The notes below the pieces were generated by a model. The model did not search any database, had not been told where the DNA came from, and saw only the letters and a program-made list of their open reading frames with translations. Shown piece after piece: positions 10,357 to 19,513 of a stretch of 64,000 nucleotides of DNA (positions are counted from its first letter, which is position 1; each line of letters opens with the position of its first letter). The stretch is taken from the NCBI RefSeq assembly GCF_000717915.1, contig NZ_JOCX01000008.1:1-64000 (forward strand), given 5' to 3'. The stretch is from Streptomyces sp. NRRL S-244. Its GTDB lineage: Bacteria > Actinomycetota > Actinomycetes > Streptomycetales > Streptomycetaceae. Position numbers and translations under genes: made by a program.

Positions 10357-11289
10357 GTGCACGAACTGCCGCAACAGCTGGCCAACGGCCTTGCCCTCGG
10401 TGCCCTTTATGGCCTCATAGCCATCGGGTACACCATGGTCTACGGCATCGTCCAGCTCATCAACTTCGCCCACGGCGAGATCTTCATGATCGGCGGCTTC
10501 GGCGCGCTCACCGCCTACGCCGCACTCCCGACCGGCACCTCCCTGCTGATCGCGATTCCCGTCATGATCGTCGGAGGCGCACTCGCCTCCGTCGCCGTAG
10601 CCACCGCAGCCGAACGCTTCGCGTACCGTCCCCTGCGCAGCGCTCCCCGGCTCGCCCCCCTCATCACCGCAATCGGCCTCTCGATCGCGCTCCAGCAGCT
10701 CGTCTGGCAGTTCTACCCGGACGCCAAGAAGGCCGTCAGCTTCCCCGAGTTCAAGGGTGAAGCCTTCAAGATCACCGACAGCCTGGCCATCCAGCGCGCG
10801 GACCTCTTCGTCCTCATCCTCGCCCCGCTCTGCATGCTCGCCCTCGGCATCTTCGTCCAGAAGAGCCGCAGCGGCCGCGCCATGCAGGCCACCGCGCAGG
10901 ACCCGGACACCGCGAAGCTGATGGGCATCAACACCGACCGCATCATCGTCATGGCCTTCGCCATCGGTGCCGCGTTCGCCGCCGTCGCCGCGGTCGCCTA
11001 CGGCCTCGACAAGGGCCAGATCAACTTCGAGATGGGCTTCATCCTCGGCCTCAAGGCCTTCACCGCAGCCGTCCTCGGCGGCATCGGCAACATCTACGGA
11101 GCCATGGTCGGCGGCGTCGTCCTCGGCCTCGCCGAGGCCCTGTCGATCGCCTACATCGAAGACATCCCCGGCATGTCGCAGCTCGGCGGTGGAGCCTGGT
11201 CCAACGTCTGGGCGTTCGTACTCCTCATCGTCGTCCTCCTCGTGCGGCCACAAGGCCTGCTCGGTGAGCGCGTCGCGGATCGGGCGTGA
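10357..11289 (+). CDS. livH: Branched-chain amino acid ABC transporter permease LivH
   Basis: 310-residue integral membrane permease with about eight hydrophobic segments. The N-terminus LANGLALGALYGLIAIGYTMVYGIVQLINFAHGEIFM is the LivH signature. Near the C-terminus, LKAFTAAVLGGIGNIYGAM is the conserved segment contacting the ATPases. The start is GTG at 10357 with GGAGG 7 bases before. Its stop codon overlaps the livM GTG by the GTGA arrangement, implying translational coupling. Confidence 0.93.
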   Translation: MHELPQQLANGLALGALYGLIAIGYTMVYGIVQLINFAHGEIFMIGGFGALTAYAALPTGTSLLIAIPVMIVGGALASVAVATAAERFAYRPLRSAPRLAPLITAIGLSIALQQLVWQFYPDAKKAVSFPEFKGEAFKITDSLAIQRADLFVLILAPLCMLALGIFVQKSRSGRAMQATAQDPDTAKLMGINTDRIIVMAFAIGAAFAAVAAVAYGLDKGQINFEMGFILGLKAFTAAVLGGIGNIYGAMVGGVVLGLAEALSIAYIEDIPGMSQLGGGAWSNVWAFVLLIVVLLVRPQGLLGERVADRA

Positions 11290-13030
11290 GAACCATGACC
11301 AACGAAGCAACCCTCCCGATCAAGGCCGAGGCAGAGGCCGAGGTCACCGGTGCCCTCTCCCGCACCGCACTGCTCTACACGGTCATCGGCGGAAGCCTGC
11401 TGACGATCGTCAGCGCCTTCCTCGCCTGGACCTGGACCTCCGAGTTCCCCGGTGACCTCACCTACTACGGCAGCCCGGCCCCCATCCAGTTCCTGAGCCT
11501 CGTCGGCGCCCTCCTCACCGCCGTCCACGCGCTCTCCGCGCTCGGCGTCAAGGGCCTGCGCTGGCTCACCCCCACCGGCGCCCGCAAGCCCGTGTGGATC
11601 CTCTCGCTCGGCACCCTCGCCGGCACCTGGTTCACCGTCATCGCCATCGCAGTGGTCCTCGGCGGTTTCGTCCACCTGGAGCCCGGCGCCTACGTCGCCC
11701 TCATCGGCTCGCTCGTCCCGGCCCTCGCCGCGTACAAGCTCCCCGATGACAGCCACAAGGCGGCCGCCGCCAAGAAGCTGCCCTCCTGGGGCGAGATCCT
11801 CATCATCATCGGTGCCTTCGCCATCGGCCTCTACGTGGTCACCTTCGGCATCGACACCGACGACAAGGAGCCGCAGCTCTTCGTCACGTACCTGATCATC
11901 GTCGGCTTCGCGGCCTTCGCCCTGCTCAAGTCCGGCCTCTTCGACCGGCTCGGCCTCCTCACCGCGAAGAACCGCCAGGTCACCCTCATCGGTACCGCGG
12001 CCGCCGCGATCACCTTCCCGTTCATCCAGCAGAGCGGCGACACGTACACGCTCATCGCGGTGAACATCCTGATCTTCGCGACCGTCGCCCTCGGCCTCAA
12101 CGTCGTCGTCGGCCTCGCGGGCCTGCTCGACCTCGGTTACGTCGCCTTCCTCGGCGTCGGCGCCTACGCCGCCGCCCTGGTCTCCGGAAGCACCGCCTCC
12201 GCCTTCGGCTTCCAGCTCCCCTTCTGGGCAGCGGTCATCGTCGGCGCCCTCGCCTCGCTGATCTTCGGCGTGGTCATCGGTGCCCCGACCCTGCGCCTGC
12301 GCGGCGACTACCTCGCCATCGTCACCCTCGGCTTCGGAGAAATCTTCCGCATCGCCATGGGCAACCTCGACGGCACCTCCGGCCCGGACATCACCAACGG
12401 CCCCAACGGCATCCCGAACATCCCCCACCTCGAACTCTTCGGGTGGAACTTCGGGGAGTCGCACGACGTCGGCGGCATCACCCTCGGCGCCTACGCCAAC
12501 TACTACTTCCTGATGCTGCTCGTGATGGCCCTGGTCATCCTGGTCTTCGCCCGTGCCGGCAACAGCCGCATCGGCCGCGCCTGGGTCGCCATCCGCGAGG
12601 ACGAGACCGCCGCCGAAGCCATGGGCATCAACGGCTTCAAGGTCAAGCTCATCGCCTTCGCCCTCGGTGCCACCCTCGCCGGCCTCGCCGGCACCGTCCA
12701 GGCACACGTCAACAGCACGGTCGTCCCCGAGAACTACGTCTTCGCCGGGCCCGTCCCGCCGAACTCCGCGTTCCTCCTCGCCGCCGTCATCCTCGGCGGA
12801 ATGGGCACCATCCGCGGCCCCATCCTCGGCGCCGCACTGCTCTTCCTGATCCCGGCCAAGCTGGCCTTCCTCCAGGACTACCAGCTCCTCGCGTTCGGCA
12901 TCGCCCTCATCCTGCTCATGCGCTTCCGCCCCGAAGGCCTCATCGCCAACAAGCGCGCGCAGCTCGAGTACCACGACGAAGAGACGACTGACCAGGCCCC
13001 CGCGGACCTGGCCACCGCCAAGGCGGGTGC

Positions 13031-13034
<4 letters not shown>
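11286..13034 (+). CDS. livM: Branched-chain amino acid ABC transporter permease LivM (long form)
   Basis: 582 residues, much longer than the ~300-420 usual for LivM. The N-terminal ~240 residues add several hydrophobic segments and a cytoplasmic loop (KAAAAKKLPSW). The conserved core then begins at about 250 (VALGLNVVVGLAGLLDLGYVAFLGVGAYAAAL) and ends with VILGGMGTIRGPILGAALLFL. It forms the pore with LivH. GTG at 11286 overlaps the livH stop; ATG at 11295 is an alternative start. The livM-livG junction repeats the same GTGA-ACC-ATGACC pattern. Confidence 0.92.
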
Positions 13035-14079
<1,045 letters not shown>

Positions 14080-14083
<4 letters not shown>

Positions 14084-14796
14084 CCGCACTGCTCGAGGTC
14101 AACGACCTCAAGGTCGCCTACGGCAAGATCGAAGCCGTCAAGGGCATCTCCTTCGAGGTCAACGAGGGCGAGATCGTCTGCCTCGTCGGCACCAACGGCG
14201 CCGGCAAGACCACCACCCTGCGCACCCTCTCCGGGCTCCTCAAGCCTGCCGGCGGCACCATCACCTTCGACGGCAAGCCGCTCGCGCAGGTCCCCGCCCA
14301 CAAGATCGTCTCCCTGGGCCTCGCCCACTCCCCCGAGGGACGCCACATCTTCCCCCGGCTGACGATCGCCGAAAACCTCCAGCTCGGCGCGTTCCTGCGC
14401 ACCGACAAGGACGGCATCGAGAAGGACGTCGAGCGCGCCTACGAGATGTTCCCCATCCTGGGCGAACGCCGAAAGCAGGCCGCCGGCACCCTCTCGGGCG
14501 GTGAGCAGCAGATGCTCGCCATGGGCCGGGCCCTGATGTCCCGACCCAAGCTGCTCATGCTGGACGAGCCCTCCATGGGCCTCTCCCCGCTGATGATGCA
14601 GAAGATCATGGCGACCATCGCCGAACTCAAGGCCACCGGCACCACCATCCTGCTCGTCGAGCAGAACGCCCAGGCCGCCCTCTCGCTGGCCGACCAGGCC
14701 CACGTGATGGAGATCGGCAAGATCGTGCTCAGCGGCTCCGGCCAGGAGCTCCTGCACAACGAGGACGTCCGCAAGGCCTACCTCGGCGAGGACTGA
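14080..14796 (+). CDS. livF: Branched-chain amino acid ABC transporter ATPase LivF
   Basis: 238-residue second ATPase of the transporter, of normal LivF length. Motifs: Walker A GTNGAGKTTTLR, LSGGEQQMLAMGRALM signature, Walker B LLMLDEPSMGL, and VEQNAQAAL containing the LivF-type replacement of the usual H-loop region. The start is GTG at 14080 overlapping the livG stop. It is the last gene of the operon; a 19-bp hairpin follows 12 bases after its stop. Confidence 0.94.
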
Positions 14797-14808
14797 TCCC
14801 CTCACCTC

Positions 14809-14853
14809 ATGCGTGAGGCCCGCCACCTTCCCCCGGTGGCGGGCCTCACGCAT
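14809..14853. terminator. Bidirectional terminator between livF and the response regulator
   Basis: ATGCGTGAGGCCCGCCACC (14809-14827), a 7-base loop, and GGTGGCGGGCCTCACGCAT (14835-14853) form a perfect 19-bp stem between convergent genes. Confidence 0.9.
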
Positions 14854-14861
14854 GTCCGGTA

Positions 14862-15536
14862 CTACTTCGCGGCGTTCTTCTTCTCCTCGGCGTCCTCGAT
14901 GACCGCCTCGGCAACCTGCTGCATGGACATACGCCGGTCCATGGAGGTCTTCTGGATCCAGCGGAACGCGGCCGGCTCGGTCAGCCCGTACTGCGTCTGC
15001 AGGATGCTCTTCGCGCGGTCCACGAGCTTGCGGGTCTCCAGCCGCAGCGAGAGGTCCGCGACCTCCTTCTCCAGCGCTTTCAGCTCCGCGAACCGCGACA
15101 CCGCCATCTCGATGGCCGGCACCACGTCGCTCTTGCTGAACGGCTTCACCAGGTACGCCATCGCCCCGGCGTCCCGCGCCCGCTCGACGAGGTCGCGCTG
15201 CGAGAACGCCGTCAGCATCAGTACGGGGGCGATGGACTCCTCCGCGATCTTCTCGGCCGCGGAGATCCCGTCCAGGACGGGCATCTTCACATCGAGGATG
15301 ACCAGGTCGGGCCGGTGCTCGCGCGCCAGCTCGACGGCCGTCTGCCCGTCCCCGGCCTCGCCGACGACGGAGTAGCCCTCCTCCTCCAGCATCTCTTTCA
15401 GATCGAGACGGATGAGCGCCTCGTCCTCGGCGATGACGACACGCGTCGTCAGCGGCGGAACGTGCGACTGGTCGGCGTCGGGCGTGGGCGTCGACTCGTG
15501 CTCGGCGGTCACGGATGGCTCCTCGTTGCGGGGCAT
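14862..15536 (-). CDS. pdtaR: ANTAR-domain response regulator, PdtaR type
   Basis: 224-residue regulator. The start is ATG at 15536 behind GGGAGC; a GTG at 15548 is possible. After a ~30-residue acidic leader comes a receiver domain with phospho-acceptor Asp in LVILDVKMP, TAFSQRD and the conserved Lys in YLVKPFS. The C-terminal ANTAR RNA-binding domain (LETRKLVDRAKSILQTQYG, then FRWIQKTSMDRRMSMQQVA) binds two-hairpin RNA motifs and prevents termination. The partner kinase PdtaS is usually encoded elsewhere, and none is in this window. It is convergent with the liv operon. Confidence 0.92.
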   Translation of the reverse strand: MPRNEEPSVTAEHESTPTPDADQSHVPPLTTRVVIAEDEALIRLDLKEMLEEEGYSVVGEAGDGQTAVELAREHRPDLVILDVKMPVLDGISAAEKIAEESIAPVLMLTAFSQRDLVERARDAGAMAYLVKPFSKSDVVPAIEMAVSRFAELKALEKEVADLSLRLETRKLVDRAKSILQTQYGLTEPAAFRWIQKTSMDRRMSMQQVAEAVIEDAEEKKNAAK

Positions 15537-15571
15537 AACAGCTCCCACGAGCCTACCTAGCTCCTGTATGT

Positions 15572-15599
15572 TTGTGACACGGAGGGTCTTAGGTATCCT
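15572..15599 (+). promoter_or_regulatory. Candidate tRNA promoter
   Basis: TTGTGA (15572-15577) and TATCCT (15594-15599) are 16 bases apart, about 13 bases before the mature tRNA 5' end. The region is also the upstream side of the response-regulator gene. Confidence 0.45.
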
Positions 15600-15612
15600 T
15601 CGTTTCGAAGGG

Positions 15613-15685
15613 GCCCCGGTAGCCCAGCGGTAGAGGCGATGGATTCAAAACCCATTCAGCGTCGGTTCGAATCCGACCCGGGGTA
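15613..15685 (+). tRNA. tRNA with CAA anticodon (Leu by anticodon), short variable loop
   Basis: A 73-base cloverleaf. The acceptor stem has 7 pairs with a G-U first pair (15613-15619 with 15678-15684). The D-arm has only three pairs (GCC/GGC). The anticodon arm is 15639-15655 with loop TTCAAAA and anticodon CAA (15646-15648). The T-arm GTCGG-TTCGAAT-CCGAC is perfect. CCA is not encoded. The variable loop is only 5 bases, whereas bacterial tRNA-Leu normally has a long variable arm, and the closing anticodon pair 31-39 is an A-C mismatch. It may be functional, misassigned or decaying. Confidence 0.8.
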
Positions 15686-15700
15686 CTTCTCTTTCAATTC

Positions 15701-15729
15701 GAAGGTCACGCGATGCTCGCGTGACCTTC
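15701..15729 (+). terminator. tRNA terminator hairpin
   Basis: GAAGGTCACGCGA (15701-15713), loop TGC, TCGCGTGACCTTC (15717-15729): a perfect 13-bp stem 16 bases after the tRNA. A GTG at 15721 within this stem is therefore an unlikely start for the next gene. Confidence 0.75.
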
Positions 15730-15795
15730 ACTCGTTTCAGCGAAGTCCGCCGAATTGCACCACGTGAGCGAATTGCGCCCGGCAGCGTCGACCGC

Positions 15796-16527
15796 ATGTA
15801 CGACATCGCCACCCGCAGGAACACGCTGGAGTTGCTCGCCAGCGGGCGCAGTATGAACTCGGTCAGCAAGGAAACGGGGATATCCCGGTCCGCCATCCGT
15901 GCGTGGCAGGTGCGCATCGAACCGCTGCCCCGCATCAACGCGGCACCTTGTTCCGGCCCGAGCCACGCGCCGTCCTACGCCTATCTCCTTGGCCTCTATC
16001 TCGGCGATGGCTGCATCAGCCCGCACCCTCGCGGCGGGCACCACCTGAGGATCGCCTGCGCCGACGCGTGGCCAGGGCTGATCGAGCTGTGCCGCGCGGC
16101 CATCACTGCCGTGCGACCCGACCACAAGGTCTATGTGCTGCAACGCCAGGGTTGTGTCGCTGTCACCAGTTACGGACGGCACTGGACCTGCCTGTTTCCG
16201 CAGCACGGGCCCGGCAAGAAGCACGAGCGACGGATCGCCCTCGAGAGGTGGCAGCAGAAGATCGTCAATGCCCACCCGTGGGACTTCGTCCGGGGGCTCA
16301 TCCACTCCGACGGGTGTCGGATCACGAACTGGACCGTCCGGAACGGCAAGCGGTACGAGTACCCGCGGTACTTCTTCACCAACAAGTCGGCCGACATCAC
16401 AGGACTCCTGACCGGCACGCTGGACCGGCTCGGCGTCGAGTGGAAGCAGGCGAACGCCTGCAACGTCTCCGTCGCCCGGAAGGGCTCCGTCGCGCTCATG
16501 GACGCGCACATCGGGCCCAAGTACTAG
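15796..16527 (+). CDS. HTH and double-LAGLIDADG protein (solo homing-endonuclease-like)
   Basis: 243 residues from ATG 15796. Residues ~11-40 form a resolvase-like helix-turn-helix (LELLASGRSMNSVSKETGIS). Two LAGLIDADG-type helices follow: YAYLLGLYLGDGCI (61-74) and FVRGLIHSDGCR (164-175), each retaining its acidic residue (D71, D172). One chain therefore carries both halves, like monomeric LAGLIDADG nucleases. It is free-standing, without an intein or intron around it, 110 bases after the odd tRNA. It may be a DNA endonuclease or a DNA-binding regulator derived from one. No strong ribosome-binding site is seen. Confidence 0.75.
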   Translation: MYDIATRRNTLELLASGRSMNSVSKETGISRSAIRAWQVRIEPLPRINAAPCSGPSHAPSYAYLLGLYLGDGCISPHPRGGHHLRIACADAWPGLIELCRAAITAVRPDHKVYVLQRQGCVAVTSYGRHWTCLFPQHGPGKKHERRIALERWQQKIVNAHPWDFVRGLIHSDGCRITNWTVRNGKRYEYPRYFFTNKSADITGLLTGTLDRLGVEWKQANACNVSVARKGSVALMDAHIGPKY

Positions 16528-16545
16528 CCGGCGGGCGGCCGTGGC

Positions 16546-16573
16546 CGCGTCGGGCGGGACGGGGCCCGACGCG
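16546..16573. terminator. Terminator between the LAGLIDADG gene and pyk
   Basis: CGCGTCGGGC (16546-16555) and GCCCGACGCG (16564-16573), a perfect 10-bp stem with an 8-base loop, between convergent genes. Confidence 0.7.
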
Positions 16574-16592
16574 GGGGTGGTGCCGGGCGGCG

Positions 16593-18020
16593 TCAGCGGA
16601 CCGGGTCGCCGATGTGGTGGACGCGGACCAGGTTGGTGGAGCCGGTGACTCCGGGGGGCGAGCCGGCGGTGATGACGACGACGTCGCCGCGTACGCAGCG
16701 GCCGATGCGCAGGAGTTCTTCCTCGACCTGGGCGACCATGGCGTCGGTCGACTCGACGTGGGGGCCCAGGAACGTTTCGACGCCCCAGGTCAGGTTCAGC
16801 TGGGAGCGGGTGGCGGGGTCGGGGGTGAAGGCGAGGAGCGGGATGGGCGAGCGGTAGCGGGAGAGGCGGCGGACCGTGTCGCCGCTCTGGGTGAAGGCGA
16901 CGAGGAACTTGGCGCCGAGGAAATCGCCCATTTCGGCGGCCGCGCGGGCGACGGCTCCGCCCTGGGTGCGGGGCTTGCTGCGCTCGGTGAGCGGGGGCAG
17001 GCCCTTGGCGAGGATGTCCTCTTCGGCGGCTTCGACGATGCGGGACATCGTCTTGACCGTCTCGACGGGGTACTTGCCCACGCTGGTTTCGCCGCTGAGC
17101 ATGACCGCGTCCGTGCCGTCGATGATGGCGTTGGCGACGTCGGAGGCTTCGGCGCGGGTGGGCCGGGAGTTGTCGATCATCGAGTCGAGCATCTGGGTCG
17201 CGACGATGACGGGCTTGGCATTGCGCTTGGCCAGCTTGACGGCGCGCTTCTGGACGATCGGGACCTGTTCGAGGGGCATTTCGACGCCGAGGTCGCCGCG
17301 GGCGACCATGATGCCGTCGAAGGCGGCGACGATGTCGTCGATGTTCTCGACGGCCTGCGGCTTTTCGATCTTCGCGATGACGGGGAGGCGGCGGCCTTCC
17401 TCGTCCATGACGCGGTGGACGTCTTCGATGTCGCGGCCGCTGCGGACGAAGGAGAGGGCGATGACGTCGGCGCCGGTGCGCAGGGCCCAGCGGAGGTCGT
17501 CGATGTCCTTGTCGGAGAGGGCGGGGACGGAGACGGCGACGCCGGGGAGGTTGAGTCCCTTGTGGTCGGAGACCATGCCGCCCTCGATGACGAGGGTCCG
17601 GACGCGGGGGCCGTCGACGCCGGTGACTTCGAGGGTGACGCGGCCGTCGTCGACGAGGATGCGTTCGCCGGTGGTGACGTCGGCGGCGAGGCCCTTGTAG
17701 GTGGTGCCGCAGGTGTGGCGGTCGCCTTCGAGGTCCTCGACGGTGATGGTGAATTCGTCGCCGCGTTCAAGGAGTACGGGGCCTTCGGCGAATCGGCCGA
17801 GGCGGATCTTCGGGCCTTGAAGGTCTGCGAGGATGCCGACGCTGCGGCCGGTTTCGTCGGAGGCTTTGCGTACGCGCTGGTAGCGCTCCTCGTGTTCGGC
17901 GTAGGTGCCGTGGCTGAGGTTGAAGCGGGCGATGTCCATTCCGGCTTCGACCAGGGCTTTGATCTGGTCGTATGAGTCGGTGGCGGGGCCCAGGGTACAT
18001 ACGATTTTTGCTCGGCGCAT
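16593..18020 (-). CDS. pyk: Pyruvate kinase
   Basis: 475-residue glycolytic enzyme converting phosphoenolpyruvate and ADP to pyruvate and ATP. The start is ATG at 18020 (MRRAKIVCTLGPATDS), the family N-terminus. Visible motifs: MDIARFNLSHGTYAEH, LQGPKIRLG, VMVARGDLGVEM with the Mg-binding acidic residues and the catalytic Lys region (VIAKIEKPQA), and NSRPTRAEASDVANA. The C-terminal allosteric domain is complete. A TACGCT box lies 6 bases before the ATG and no ribosome-binding site is visible, so the mRNA may be leaderless. Confidence 0.97.
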   Translation of the reverse strand: MRRAKIVCTLGPATDSYDQIKALVEAGMDIARFNLSHGTYAEHEERYQRVRKASDETGRSVGILADLQGPKIRLGRFAEGPVLLERGDEFTITVEDLEGDRHTCGTTYKGLAADVTTGERILVDDGRVTLEVTGVDGPRVRTLVIEGGMVSDHKGLNLPGVAVSVPALSDKDIDDLRWALRTGADVIALSFVRSGRDIEDVHRVMDEEGRRLPVIAKIEKPQAVENIDDIVAAFDGIMVARGDLGVEMPLEQVPIVQKRAVKLAKRNAKPVIVATQMLDSMIDNSRPTRAEASDVANAIIDGTDAVMLSGETSVGKYPVETVKTMSRIVEAAEEDILAKGLPPLTERSKPRTQGGAVARAAAEMGDFLGAKFLVAFTQSGDTVRRLSRYRSPIPLLAFTPDPATRSQLNLTWGVETFLGPHVESTDAMVAQVEEELLRIGRCVRGDVVVITAGSPPGVTGSTNLVRVHHIGDPVR

Positions 18021-18026
18021 GGGGCG

Positions 18027-18032
18027 AGCGTA
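18027..18032 (-). promoter_or_regulatory. Candidate -10 for leaderless pyk mRNA
   Basis: TACGCT on the minus strand, 6 bases before the pyk ATG, the same spacing as at the lipoprotein and VWA genes. The -35 is poorly defined (TTTCCT at 17 bases). Confidence 0.3.
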
Positions 18033-18120
18033 TGCCCCTACCAGGCAGTAGGAAATTGGTTCCGGATGTCCACTCAACAACCTTTGGGCGAAAGCTTGTT
18101 GACAATTGTTGAATGTGCAT

Positions 18121-18144
18121 GGGGGTGCTCTGATGAGCACCCCC
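18121..18144 (-). terminator. Terminator of the acetyltransferase operon
   Basis: GGGGGTGCTC-TGAT-GAGCACCCCC, a perfect 10-bp stem with a 4-base loop, 26 bases beyond the acetyltransferase stop and upstream of pyk. Confidence 0.75.
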
Positions 18145-18170
18145 GGGGGCCTGCCGTTACGCGTTTCCGA

Positions 18171-18686
18171 TCAGTCCGCGGGGGCCAGCGGGCGCTCGTG
18201 GCGGACGCCCGGCCGGCCGTCGACGGTCACGGTCCCGACCTGGGTGAATCCGTTGCGCCGGAGCACGGTCATGGAGCCCGGGTTGTCCAGGGTGGTGACG
18301 GCGGTGAGCCGGGAGAGCCCGTACGCGCTCTGCGCCAGGCGGCAGATTTCGGCGACGGCGGCGGTGGCCAGTCCCCGGCCGGCGGCGTGTTCGCCGATGC
18401 GGTAGCCGAGTTCGGCGCCGCCGTCCTCGATGTCGACGAGGTTGACGCGGCCGGCCAGGTCGCCCTGCCGGGTGATGAGGACATGGAACCGGGACAGGCC
18501 GGTCTCCTGCTCGGCGAGGAGGGCGCGGTGGCGGTCGGCGAACTCGGTGAAGTAGGCGTCGCCGCGGTCGGGGACGGTGCGGGCGAAGTAGGCCCGGTTC
18601 CGCCGTTCGAAGTCGAGGAGGGCGGGGGCGTGGTCGGCGCGCAGGCCTTCCAGGGTCCAGGCGCCCGCCGGGGCGGGGGCGTTCAC
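18171..18686 (-). CDS. GNAT family N-acetyltransferase
   Basis: 171 residues with the RimJ/RimL-like layout: LEGLRADHAPALLDFERRN near the N-terminus, ELGYRIGEHAAGRGLATAA (the acetyl-CoA binding R/Q-x-x-G-x-G/A segment) and a C-terminal NPGSMTVLRRNGF block. It transfers an acetyl group from acetyl-CoA to an unknown amine, possibly a protein N-terminus or small molecule. The start GTG at 18686 overlaps the stop of the SIMPL gene (GTGA), so the two are translationally coupled. Confidence 0.85.
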   Translation of the reverse strand: MNAPAPAGAWTLEGLRADHAPALLDFERRNRAYFARTVPDRGDAYFTEFADRHRALLAEQETGLSRFHVLITRQGDLAGRVNLVDIEDGGAELGYRIGEHAAGRGLATAAVAEICRLAQSAYGLSRLTAVTTLDNPGSMTVLRRNGFTQVGTVTVDGRPGVRHERPLAPAD

Positions 18687-19384
18687 AGCTGCGGAGGGGT
18701 CATGGTGAAGCGGGCGTTCACCTGGGCGTGGACGGTCTGGCGCTGGGGTTCGAGGTCGAGCGGCGGGGCGGTGTCCTCGGAGGCGCTGAAGGCCATGGTG
18801 CGCATGCCGCCGCCGGGGGCGGCCTGCGGGTAGGCCGAGGCGTTCTCGGCGCCGAGGTCGGCGAGTTCGACGAGGGCCGCGAGGTCGGCGCCGAGGGCGG
18901 CGGCGTACTCGCGGGCGCGCTGGACGGCTTCGAGGACGGCTTGGCGGCGGGCTTCGCCGTGGGCGGGCGAGGTGGGGCGCAGGGCCCACCAGGGGCCGTC
19001 GACGCTGGTGAGTTCGAGGTCGGCGAGGCGGGTGGTGAGTTCGCCGAGGGCGGTGAAGTCGCTGAGTTCGGCGGTGACGTGGACGCGGCCGTGGTAGGCG
19101 CGGATGCGTTCGGCGCGGCCGTGGCGGGTGAGTTCGGGGTTGATGGAGAAGGCGCCGGTTTCGAGCTTCTCGACGGCGTCGCCGTAGCTCTTGACGAGCT
19201 CGAGGACGGTGTTGTTGCGGCGGGTGAGGTCTTCGAGTGCGGTGCGCCGGTCGGTGCCGCGGGCGGTGACGGTGATGCCGATGCGGGCGATTTCGGGGTC
19301 GACTTCGAGGCTGGCTTCGCCGCGGACGGCGACGCGGGGGACTTCGGGGGTTCCGTAGGGCTGGGGTGCGGAGTCCTGGGTCAT
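18683..19384 (-). CDS. SIMPL domain protein
   Basis: 233 residues with the SIMPL (DUF541) pattern: VAVRGEASLEVDPEIARIGITVTARG at the start, a central FSINPEL and YHGRVHVTAELSDFTALGEL, and a C-terminal basic amphipathic strand region. The start is ATG at 19384. No signal peptide is visible, unlike many SIMPL proteins, so it may be cytoplasmic. The family has no settled biochemical role. It is co-transcribed with the downstream acetyltransferase through a GTGA overlap. Confidence 0.82.
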   Translation of the reverse strand: MTQDSAPQPYGTPEVPRVAVRGEASLEVDPEIARIGITVTARGTDRRTALEDLTRRNNTVLELVKSYGDAVEKLETGAFSINPELTRHGRAERIRAYHGRVHVTAELSDFTALGELTTRLADLELTSVDGPWWALRPTSPAHGEARRQAVLEAVQRAREYAAALGADLAALVELADLGAENASAYPQAAPGGGMRTMAFSASEDTAPPLDLEPQRQTVHAQVNARFTMTPPQL

Positions 19385-19462
19385 GGTTTCACTGTCGCAC
19401 TGTCGTCGGGGGTGTGGCATGTGGGTTCTGCCAGCGCGTCGCGGGGTGGGGCGGCGCGGAAC

Positions 19463-19500
19463 GCCGCCGGGCCCACGGCGGTCTGCGTGGGTCCGGCGGC
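19463..19500 (-). terminator. Terminator after the GH16 gene
   Basis: GCCGCCGGGCCCACG (19463-19477) and CGTGGGTCCGGCGGC (19486-19500): a 15-bp stem with one G-U pair, 14 bases past the GH16 stop. Confidence 0.75.
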
Positions 19501-19513
19501 AGCCGCTGGTTCG

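Noticed and set aside
15721..15795. GTG 15721 as start of the LAGLIDADG protein
   Set aside because: The GTG lies inside the tRNA terminator hairpin; ATG 15796 begins the structured part.
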